Below, piece after piece: positions 54,550 to 64,000 of a stretch of DNA of 64,000 bases (positions are counted from its first letter, which is position 1; the number at the start of each line of letters is the position of its first letter). Location: positions 48,841,594 through 48,905,593 of the forward strand of contig OX393550.1 of NCBI GenBank assembly GCA_947650365.1, given 5' to 3'. Both the position numbers and the translations under genes were made by a program. Source of the stretch: Chamaelirium japonicum. Taxonomy: Eukaryota; Streptophyta; Magnoliopsida; Liliales; Melanthiaceae. The notes under the pieces are model-generated. The model saw only the letters and a list, made by a program, of their open reading frames with translations, was not told the origin of the DNA and made no database searches.

Positions 54550-55808
54550 ATTATGTAATTAGGTTTTTCCCAAAATGAGCACCAACTTTGTCATATTGTC
54601 CAAACTGAGCCCACTCCAAAAGTTTACGTTTTTAGTCACCTAATTTTCATAGGACCAAAATGAGCACCAACTTTTTTAATTCCAATTTATTTCAACATGT
54701 CATCCCCTGTGAACAACTATATAAAGTATTTTGACGGTGGATCTGCTGACTCTGCTCCCGTCCGTCCCAATGTTGTGTCCCCATGGTCGTTTCTCAGCCC
54801 AAGAGTTTGTTTCTGATAGGTTTTCTTTAGTTGGGAGCAAAGAATATAGGAGAGGAGAGGAATAACAAATTATTCATGAAAAACGAGGATTTCATGAACT
54901 AAGATTTTTTTCATAAAAAGACAAAAAAAACTAACTGAGATCCATCAAACTCCATGGGAACTAGCTTCAGAGTGTTCATTAGGATCACGAGCTTCTCATA
55001 TTCGTCAAGGTAAGACGGCTACTCCAATTCCTCCCCACTTCAATATATCGGATGTATTCGGTATAAGTTGTCCCTGTCGCAATTTGGGGTCATTTGGTTG
55101 CGGTGCTAATGATATGCGTACACTGCTTGCACATGTGACATGTGCAATTAAAATTCTGTGTTTAGGTGAATTTTATTTGCACAGTTTTATATGCAAAAGC
55201 TGTATAAATTTGGCAAGTGTGCATTTATTTACACACATCACGTCCCATTAACCAAACAACTCTAAACTGTTTGCATATGTGTTTTCAGAGTCACAGGTTA
55301 AAAACACAGGAACCAAATGACCCCAAAATATTGCGGCGGCCGCAAAAATGATGGCGTCACAAGTTGCTCCTATCGCAAACCTGTATTTTTTTCCTTAAAT
55401 GATGGTGACACAAGTTATGGTAGCTGAAAAATCTTGCATTGGTCGCAAACCTGTATTTTTTTCTTCATCTTTTGAATGGTGACGATGGTAGCGGTGGTGG
55501 CCGACAGTGACGACGGACACCAATGGAGGGTGGCTGTGGGGAGGTGTGATTGTGGCATATGGGGGCGACAATGGTGATCGCGGTGGTTGACGTGGCGATC
55601 ATGGTGGTAGATGGTGGCCACAAGTCTATCGCTAGATTTGGATCGTTTTGCACTTTAGGGATAAAATGAATCCAAAAAATCAAAATGTATGTGTGTGACT
55701 GATTTCTCACATGACTATGATTAGAAAAGTAACAATTTTTGCAACGGTCCCAACTTCGACAATATGACAAAGTAGGTGGTCAATTTGGGAAAAATCTTGT
55801 ATGTAATT
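54550..55808. mobile_element. 1.26-kb TIR element with a nested MITE
   Basis: About 50 bp at 54550-54600 (TTTTTCCCAAAATGAGCACC, TTTGTCATATTGTC) recurs inverted at 55758-55808 at roughly 80 % identity. The interior is non-coding and has GGTGGTGG-type patches near 55480-55620. It encloses the MITE at 55083-55327. The transposon class is not determined. Confidence 0.5.
55083..55327. mobile_element. MITE with 17-bp perfect TIR
   Basis: TTTGGGGTCATTTGGTT at 55083-55099 and its exact complement at 55311-55327. 245 bp, AT-rich, non-coding. The GGGGTCATTTGGTT-type terminus resembles PIF/Harbinger or hAT MITEs; the flanking duplication is unclear. Confidence 0.8.
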
Positions 55809-55950
55809 GCTACTAGTGCATGGCCGTGTTGATTGACATGAAGCGGGCGCCTTCGGTTACTCCCCCAACCCACACACACCCACCCACCCACCCAATGCAC
55901 CTATCGCGGGGACACACACACACCCAAACCGCCCAATGCACCCGCTGCAG

Positions 55951-56061
<111 letters not shown>

Positions 56062-56322
56062 ATGGGGAGAGATCGTGGGAACGGTTCACCAACCCCTTTT
56101 CCTATATAAGGGCCAGGAAGCTAAACTCAAGTTCACGATTAGGTTGGTGAACTTGAGTTTTCCAAACGATACGTGTACGCGTTTTTTTTTTACTTTTTGT
56201 CTTTTTAATATTCATCCCACTTTAATGCTTGTCTCCTCTTACTTGCTTTATGTCTTTTCAGTGGACACTTGTCACAATATAAATCCTATTTCATCATTTG
56301 TTTGTGAACTCAAGTTCACCAA

Positions 56323-56651
56323 ACTAATGAAAGTTACAAATCGCCTTTTACCTAACCTAGAGGTTTCAGAATTTGATGAAACTTGGTGGAGATGCTTTCT
56401 ATGGCAAGTTGATCATTCTCACCAAAAATCATCAAATTCTATAACCTCTAGGGGTATCAAATATGTTATTCAACTTAACGGTTAAAATGAACGGTCGATA
56501 AAACTTCTAACATTTGATGCCTCTAGAGGTTATAGAATTTGATGATTTTTGGTGAGGATGATCAACTTGCCATAGAGAGCATCCCCACCAAGTTTCATCA
56601 AATTCTGAAACCTCTAGGTTAGGTAAAAGATAATTTATAACTTTCATTAGT
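56323..56651. mobile_element. foldback element, 140-bp arms, 49-bp spacer
   Basis: Left arm 56323-56462 and right arm 56512-56651 are inverted repeats with about ten mismatches. Shared blocks include CCTAACCTAGAGGTTTCAGA and ATCATCAAATTCTATAACCT. A smaller palindrome, AAACTCAAGTTCAC/GTGAACTTGAGTTT, lies at 56123-56160 just to the left, and a GTGAACTCAAGTTCAC copy lies at about 56304-56319. Non-coding; an RNA through it would fold into a long hairpin. Confidence 0.9.
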
Positions 56652-56662
56652 AAGAGTATACC

Positions 56663-57988
<1,326 letters not shown>

Positions 57989-58163
57989 CAAATGTGATGG
58001 CATCCGTCTTCTCCACGAGGAACTCAGAGTAGAGTTGGGTCTGAGTCAGCAGCACGTCCAACTTACTGAACCGAACATCAGGGTTCGAAAGCTCTTCAGG
58101 TGGTTCCTACTTGATCTCCTCCTTCACTCGGACCTTCACTAACCAATCCTCCTCTTCCGCCAT
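57989..58163 (-). pseudogene. DDM1-like chromatin-remodeler exon fragment with a stop
   Basis: On the minus strand the frame from the ATG at 58163 reads MAEEEDWLVKVRVKEEIK. It hits TAG at 58107-58109 and continues EPPEELSNPDVRFSKLD, LLTQTQLYSEFLVEKTDAIT. FxKLDxLLTQTQLYSEFLxEKM is a highly conserved N-terminal block of DDM1/HELLS-type SWI2/SNF2 ATPases, which keep DNA methylation on transposons. Only this one exon is seen; no helicase motifs (GKT, DEAH) occur nearby. The preceding MAxEEExLxKxRxxEE pattern also fits the family. It is a retained or captured gene scrap, not a working gene. Confidence 0.8.
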
Positions 58164-59092
58164 GGCTTCCGAAAATGAGGGAGGTGTCGTCGTTTTTTAC
58201 CTTGAAGTCGAGCGACAGGCAATAGATTTTAACTTTTTCCACGCTATTGGATCAAGTACCAAACCTAGATGAAAGAACAATTTTGTAAACCACAATCATT
58301 TTAACGGTAGAAGGAAAAAAATAATTTTGGGCTTAAAAGAATAATAATTAAAGGCAAGTCTGAAAAATATTGCAACAATGGATATTGGGCACTCCGCGAT
58401 TCCGTCGGGTCTCCTTGACGTCGTCGGTGGCGACTGCGAGGCCGGAGATAAGAACTCTCATCTCACTACCGGCGGAAGAGAGAGGAGGATCAATGATCAC
58501 GTTAACGTCGCGAAGGATCGGGATGATACTAGATGTACAAAAAATTGAAGGAGGATATTAAGGAAACCATTTAGAGTTGAAAATTGAAAAAAAAAATTCT
58601 TTTTTTTCAATTTTCTTACTCTGATCATGTACAGAACAAAGGGGGCTGTTTTGAGAAGATGAATAGTAAAAAAAAAGGGCCAGGCGGGTCAAGTATTCTG
58701 ATTCCAGTAAGTCGGAGATCCAGCTTACGATTATGCCTTGATCTTAACCCTTGATTCGATCAATGAATTAGATCCTTCAATCCTTTGTTAGGGTTTTCTG
58801 AAGCCAGTCATAGAGTGTTGCCCCCTTTGAAGATCTCCTTTGCAGCAGTAGAAGGAATCTTGGCATGCAAGTGGCTCTTCTTGAGGTTTCGAGAACGCGT
58901 GCAGATCGGGATCTTGTGAATGAGTTTTGCATCTGGGCGCGAGGAGGTAGAACAGAGATGATGGAAATGTGACGATCAATTGACAAAATACATGATTTCC
59001 CCATGCTATAACAACACATAAAAATAAATAAAAAAGTCAACCTGATAAAATATAATAAAATGAGGGTTTTCCATTAGAGGTGTGTGTGTGAG

Positions 59093-59136
<44 letters not shown>

Positions 59137-59154
59137 CTATGTGCTATTAAGAAA
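58164..59154. other. non-coding stretch with GA microsatellite
   Basis: No gene was recognised. A GA tract lies at about 59088-59136. A minus-strand frame near 58380-58510 reads MRVLISGLAVATDDVKETRR but has no identity I can support. Confidence 0.4.
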
Positions 59155-59741
59155 CTAGTGTATGCCCGTGCCTGTCGGCACTGCAGCGGGCCGCCTTCGG
59201 CGGCAACACACCTGTTGACAAAGCAGCGGGCCGCCTTCGGCGGCAATACACCTGTCGGCACTGTAGATAGTCGACTTCGACATTAAGACACCCAATGGGT
59301 ATCACCACCCCTGGCCACGCACCCTTTCGGTGGCAACACCGGCCTACAGCAGCCCCGGCCACCCCGATGGACCGATGACCCCAACACCACCGACAGCAAC
59401 CACTGTTGGGACATTTACTACCACTTAGCAGCCGCCTTCAGCGTAACACCCAGCTCTTACTGCCCCGCCCCACCCCACCCCGGTAGACTGACAACCCTAA
59501 CAAAACTATACTCACCTCCTTTCATATGAGCTTTGTTTTAAAATGTTGTATGATCCCATTCAAATGTGGGGGCTAGCTTTAGATCTAAGATTAATCTAAA
59601 CATCATTTTCAAGATTACATAGAGTTCCATTTAACTCCAATTTTATTATTTTTTCTCTCTCTTTTTAACTTCCAAAAAACTTCAAAATGGAATGACAATA
59701 AAATCCATATCTCCTTAGGCGGTACAACACCGAGGCTTTCG

Positions 59742-59804
59742 TGTTGATGAAATAGAGCTTGTAGACCGCCGTGCATCCTTCTCCATCAGCTCTATTTCAT
59801 CAAG
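59742..59804. repeat. short inverted repeat near a GGTACAACAC direct repeat
   Basis: TTGATGAAATAGAGCT and AGCTCTATTTCATCAA are exact inverted copies separated by about 30 bp. CGGTACAACACC occurs on both outer sides. Confidence 0.75.
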
Positions 59805-59869
59805 TTGCTAATACGGTACAACACCCGAGTTCCTCTCCTCTAGATAAATTTTCTTTTATTATCACGTTT

Positions 59870-60110
59870 AAAACCTCACCCCAAAACCCGCTCTTCGCGA
59901 TCCGATACCCTCTCCGGAAAATGGGTTCTCCCCCCTGCTCGCCTCCTTCCGAGACCTCCCCTTGCCGGAGCAGGTCACCGTCGCCGCGCTTCTGCTTCTT
60001 CTCGGTGAGGCGCTCCTTCTCCTGCACCCCTGGGCGGGTCCCAGTCTTCAAGGAGGGGCAACACCCGAACCCAATTCCAAGTCGCGGGGACTCGGGGAGC
60101 GATCGGTTTT
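59870..60110 (+). other. leucine-rich open segment, possible captured exon
   Basis: One frame reads FSPLLASFRDLPLPEQVTVA and then LLLLLGEALLLLHPWAGP, a hydrophobic stretch that could be a membrane segment. The segment is GC-rich, unlike its flanks. It sits on the opposite strand to Helitron 4 and has no splice partners I can see. I do not recognise the protein. Confidence 0.35.
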
Positions 60111-60384
60111 TTTTTTTTTTTTTTTGAGAAATCCCTTGCGGGGACTCAGGGAGCGATCAGTTGGTAGCCGTCGGTAATTGGTTCAAGATTGGTTGGTAAT
60201 GCCCGTGCCCAAGGACACGCAAAAGATTTCGAAGACGGGGACAATATTTCGAGGAAGGTTGTTAATATTTCAAATGTGCCAATAAAATATTTCGAATGTC
60301 TCAATGTCATGGCTGCCTTCTGCAGCAAAGCCCACTTTGGCTACCAGAGTGCTATGCCGCACTTGCTCATGGTCCAATCATGGC

Positions 60385-60833
60385 TAGGGGTGGCAATCCT
60401 TAACCTGACCGCCAACCCAACCCGAAGTTAGCCAGTTTGGGTTTGGCCTAAACGGGTTTTGGTCATAAACGGGTCGACACGACTGACCCGTTTATTTAAT
60501 GGGTCGGGTTCGGGTTTGTACTAATAACCAGATTGACCCGACTTGACCTGTTTACCAAATGGGTTGTGTCAACCTGACTCGACCCAACCTGATCAAACCC
60601 AGCCCAATCCGACCTGACTTGACCCAGCCCGACCAGTTTACATGGGTTCTGTTGACCCAACCCGACCCGACCAATTTAGTAAACGGGTCAGGTCGGGTCA
60701 GCCTGTTTATTAGATGGGTCGGGCTTGTGTTTAAGTTTTTGACCCGTTTATCAAACGGGTCGGGTTCAGGTTGGGTATTTTACCCTTATACCTATGTCTC
60801 AACCCGACCCGACCCGACCCATTGCCACCCCTT
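60385..60833. mobile_element. hAT-type MITE with 8-bp TSD
   Basis: Termini TAGGGGTGGCAA and TTGCCACCCCTT are inverted. ATCATGGC (60377-60384) and ATCGTGGC (60834-60841) form an 8-bp duplication with one mismatch, as for hAT elements. The interior is dominated by GGGTCGGGTT and AACCCGACCC words on both strands. Confidence 0.87.
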
Positions 60834-61377
60834 ATCGTGGCCTACCATGTTCTCCAAAAGAAAAGGCATAATGGGTAGCAAAAATGCTCTTTCTTTTGGA
60901 CTATGTGGCAGACCACGACTGGGTTACAACCAAGTGTAGCAAATCAATTAGGTTGAGAAAATGCTCTCCCACATATCGTGGAGTGCATTTTTATTGCCAG
61001 ATTGATTTCCTATATTTGTAGTAAATCAATCGAGTATAAGGTTAAGAGGCACATTTGCGGTATTTTTGCTCCCAATAATAGTGTGACATATTGTCCATTA
61101 AAATGGGTATAACTGGTTAAGGGTGATCTGGTAACATATGTAGGCACAATTGGAAAAATTTTGATTGTGAGCCCACTGCGAGATAATGTGAATGAGTTCG
61201 ATCATTCTAGACGTCCATCAACCTACAATTGGAAACGGTACCTGGGATGATGCGTGCCATATTTCACTAACGGCATCCAACAACTGAGCACGATTCATTA
61301 GTCGTGTGTGCTTGCCACTGGGTCTCACCGTGAATCACACTAAAACCAACGGCCCTTTTTAACCTCGTTGGAAAAAA

Positions 61378-61672
61378 ATTGTACTCCCCTTTTTATGTCA
61401 AAAATTTATTTACACCCCCACATTTAAAAATTTTGACTTTACCCCCAAGTCCGTCACTTGATCGATTGCGATCGGTTAAAAGTAGGGGTGTAATTCAAAT
61501 TTCGACAAAAATGTTGGGATGTTATTCAATTAAAAAATAAAAACCCACTTTGAAGTTTGAACGGGTTGCTCACAGTCAGGTGACCGATTGGGGGGTAAAA
61601 CCAAAATTTATAAAAATCGGGTGTAACTCAAATTTCAATTCAAAAGTGGGGGTGTGAGTAAAAAACCATTTC
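61378..61672. mobile_element. long-TIR MITE (TAAATTAC family), member c
   Basis: TTTATTTACACCCCCACATT, TTTTGACTTTACCCCC at the left and GGGGGGTAAAACC, GTGGGGGTGTGAGTAAA at the right are inverted over about 80-90 bp. Non-coding. Boundaries are approximate. Confidence 0.65.
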
Positions 61673-61789
61673 TTACCCATGGAGTCACGGGATCTTCCGT
61701 GACCTCTGTAAACATAATACAGAGGAACAGGGCTTCACACCACCGTCCGCCTCCACGACCCCGACCCGCCGCCGCCGTCAGGATGGCCG

Positions 61790-61920
61790 GATCGTAGCGG
61801 GGGGAGGGGTTGCGGCTTGAGTGGAGGCGCGGGGCTTGGCCGGCGTCGGAACGGGTGTGTTGCGTCCGGAGTGAAGGAAGGAAGAGGAGGCGGGGTCTGT
61901 GTTGCAGTACCGGAGAGTGG

Positions 61921-61966
<46 letters not shown>

Positions 61967-62231
61967 TGTTTTTTTTTTCGATTCGTGGGTTTCAGTGATC
62001 GTCCCAGCCGGGAGAGCGCTTATCCGGGTCAAGCACTTCCTCTTCCCTCCCACCGTTGAGGCAGTAGAGCACAGATCAAAATTGGGCCGTGTCGTGGCCG
62101 GGGACTTGATCAGGGCCGGACCTCGGCTTGAGTGGAGGTGCGTGGCTCGGCCGGCGTCGGGACGGGTTCAGGTGTGTTACGGCCAGTGCGGAGGAAGGAA
62201 GAGGAGGGGGCTGTGCTGCAGTGCCGGAGAG
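61790..62231 (+). repeat. diverged 125-bp direct duplication
   Basis: 61790-61918 and 62108-62231 share CGGCTTGAGTGGAGGYGCG, GGCCGGCGTCGG and GGAAGGAAGAGGAGG in the same order. A (CT)n tract (61921-61963) lies between them. It looks like an old tandem duplication of a GC-rich, 5'-UTR-like segment. Confidence 0.75.
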
Positions 62232-62697
62232 GTGAGATAGACCCCTCATTCCTTCTCTTCTTTCAGCCGATCTGAGACGGAGGGCTGGGACGTGCTCTGT
62301 TTTTTTTTTCTAGGAAAGAAGATCGTCAAAAGAGAGAGAGAGAGAGAGAACCTGGCAGTGTAAGGCGATGGCGAGCCGGAGAAGAGAGGGAGATGAACCG
62401 GGGGTTGGGGGGCTAGCGTGCAGCGTGGGGGTTGGGATAACATGCAGCGATAGTGCAGCGTGGGGGGAGAACGTGTAGCAAGAGGTTGTTAGCGTGGTGA
62501 GAGTTTTGAGGGATTTGAGGGTTTCGGTTTTGATAGTTTGTGGGGGGCTTTTTATCCGTTTGATTTGAGAAGTAATTGAGTGTGTTTGACACATACAATC
62601 AGATCGGATGGACAACTTGTCTCCAAAAGTTGTCTCGTATGATTTTGAGGATGGCAATGTTGTAAATAATCCGAACTGCCCTAACATGTTATATAGA

Positions 62698-63379
62698 TTA
62701 GGGTTTAACTGGAAAAAAAAATTGAAGAATGGCAGGTAAGAATAAAACGATGAGGGAGATCAAGACAGAGAAAGTGCACACCTGAGAGGAGAGAGAGAGA
62801 GAGAGTTAGGGGGGGGGGGGGGGGGGTGTGGGGGGTCGGAGGTTAGAGAGAGAAGGGACGTTAGGTTTTATGCTTGCGACCCTCTCTCCCCAATCTCACG
62901 ATGCGTAGTTGCTCGCAACCCTCCTCATTCCATTAACCCGAACACAGTTGTCCGTTTACCTTGAAATCTCTCTCAATCCCACCCATCATAGCCGTCCCTA
63001 TTCCAACTGAACCCCTCACGGGCAGGTTTGGGGTGTTTTTAAAGGGGTTAGGAATCGACGTCCACCATTTTAGAAATAGGGCTGCTCTCCTGATCATCCA
63101 ATATCTATCTCTTTCTTTAAATGAGTTGTGCAACAATAGAGTGGTTTAGAGTCCCCTCTCAAAGAAGTCCACGATAATAACCATCCCTCCTAAATTCTCT
63201 CTCTTCCCCATGATTTCTCTTTCTCTCTCTTCCTCACGATTTCTCTCTCTTTCTAAACCGAACACACACCTCTCTCTACACTGTCTCTCTCTCTCTTTCT
63301 AAACCGATCGCACACCTCTCTTTCTCCGAGGGGTTTCATGCCTAAGGCGTCCTTGCTAATCGGCACGGGCATTCACTAG
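62698..63379 (+). mobile_element. Helitron 3' end (element 5), 5' part not found
   Basis: CGGCACGGGCATTCACTAG ends at 63379 with T after it, the same terminus as the other Helitrons but on the + strand. The hairpin is imperfect. GA, CT and G(n) tracts (about 62811-62827) fill the interior. The left limit given is only the neighbour's edge. Confidence 0.5.
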
Positions 63380-63751
63380 TAGATAGATATAGAGGTTTTT
63401 ACCGAAATGGCCACCAACTCTCAACTATTGTTGAGAATGGACCCCGTCAAGAAATCTGAATGAAAATGGCCACCAGCACGTGGGAAATAGGTCGCACGGT
63501 GACACTAAACAGGTAAAAAGACATATTGACCCTTACCACTGTAAAATTTTTTAGTCCCTCTTCTCCCGGGGTTGACCTGCAGTCATCATCACCATCTTCA
63601 CCACCTCCATCTCCTCTCACAGAGAGAGTCAAAGAGTGAGAGAGTGAGCAGAGAGAGTGAGAGAGTGAAAGAGTGGGTGAGCAGAGAGAAAGAGAGAGTG
63701 AAAGAAAGAGTGAGAGAGAAACAAAGAGTGAGAGAAAAACAGAGAGTGAAG

Positions 63752-63784
<33 letters not shown>

Positions 63785-64000
63785 GAAGAGAGGAGGGGTG
63801 CAACCCACGTTCCAGCAGCCCTCCTCCTCAAGCTCCGGCGACCATCCGACACCGGCCCGCCATTCTCCTCCACCTCCTCTCACGGTGGCAGTCAAGCCTA
63901 AGCCCGAGCCGACCTTCCCTAGCTCCGGCGGTCCACAACCGAGCCGGCGCCCAACCCCTGCTGCCGCGCTGCCGTCGCCGACAAACCCGAGCTCCGGTGA
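63380..64000. other. GA-rich then GC-rich window end
   Basis: AATGGCCACCA occurs near 63403 and again near 63467, like the TIR theme at 54580. A GAGAGAGTGA-type microsatellite spans about 63620-63790. The last ~170 bp are GC-rich with a proline-rich open frame (SPPPPLTVAVKPKPEPTF) that may start a gene or element beyond the window. Confidence 0.4.

Larger units (their letters stand above)
59155..62697 (-). mobile_element. Helitron 4 candidate (3.5 kb) with nested MITEs
   Basis: On the minus strand the 5' end is TCTATATAACATGTTAGGGC at 62697 after an A. The 3' end has the 5-bp stem hairpin GTGCC-GACA-GGCAC, then GGGCATACACTAG with T after it. Next to the 3' end, GCAGCGGGCCGCCTTCGGCG is repeated twice (59183-59250), and inverted variants occur at the Helitron 1 end. 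The element encloses a hAT MITE (60385-60833) and a long-TIR MITE (61378-61672). The 5' and 3' ends are paired by orientation and motif only, so they could belong to two elements. Confidence 0.55.

Noticed and set aside
58370-58561. small gene near 58.4-58.6 kb on either strand
   Set aside because: Short frames with no recognisable similarity, no splice context and no partner exon to the DDM1-like scrap.

Overview
This is a plant nuclear window, almost certainly a flowering plant of undetermined species. The evidence is spliced genes with GT-AG introns, Ty1-copia and Ty3-gypsy LTR retrotransposons, plant Helitrons, very long CT/GA and AT microsatellites, and two proteins of plant-specific architecture. 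There are no bacterial-style operons. Most of the window is transposable-element (TE) derived.

Layout. (1) 1-2679: 3' part of a Ty1-copia element (integrase end, reverse transcriptase, RNase H, 3' LTR) with one in-frame stop. (2) 3978-6645: last six exons (341 codons) of a DUF547-family gene; its N-terminal exons are not in the window, and one intron holds a Mutator-like MITE with a perfect 9-bp target-site duplication (TSD). (3) 7009-12373: a polyA-tailed retroposon with a 14-bp TSD, a broken LINE C-terminus, and a copia derivative that kept gag/protease scraps but lost integrase, RT and RNase H. (4) 13291-22133: a Helitron split, about 40 bp from its 5' end, by a 7.1-kb Ty3-gypsy-like element with perfect TSDs. 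That element carries gag but no pol; where pol should be there are four different tandem arrays (periods 115, about 119, 67 and 107 bp). (5) About 22986-51833: one very large gene with a probable 5'-UTR exon, an 8.5-kb first intron holding a second Helitron, and 17 coding exons. They join in frame to a predicted 2360-residue nuclear agenet (Tudor-like) protein resembling the Arabidopsis G2484-1 family. Its introns hold a truncated copia element, a decayed LTR element, a giant foldback and several microsatellites. (6) 51834-64000: TE-dense, no intact gene seen. It holds a second copy of the retroposon, several long-TIR MITEs, a 140-bp-arm foldback, more Helitron ends, a hAT-type MITE, and a broken exon of a DDM1-like chromatin remodeler.

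The two host genes are both on the + strand about 16 kb apart, and nothing in the sequence links their functions. The main biology here is TE nesting and expansion: elements inside elements (MITE in Helitron, gypsy in Helitron, MITE in a longer TIR element) and inside large introns that still splice to a complete reading frame on paper. All calls come from reading the sequence; no database search was run.
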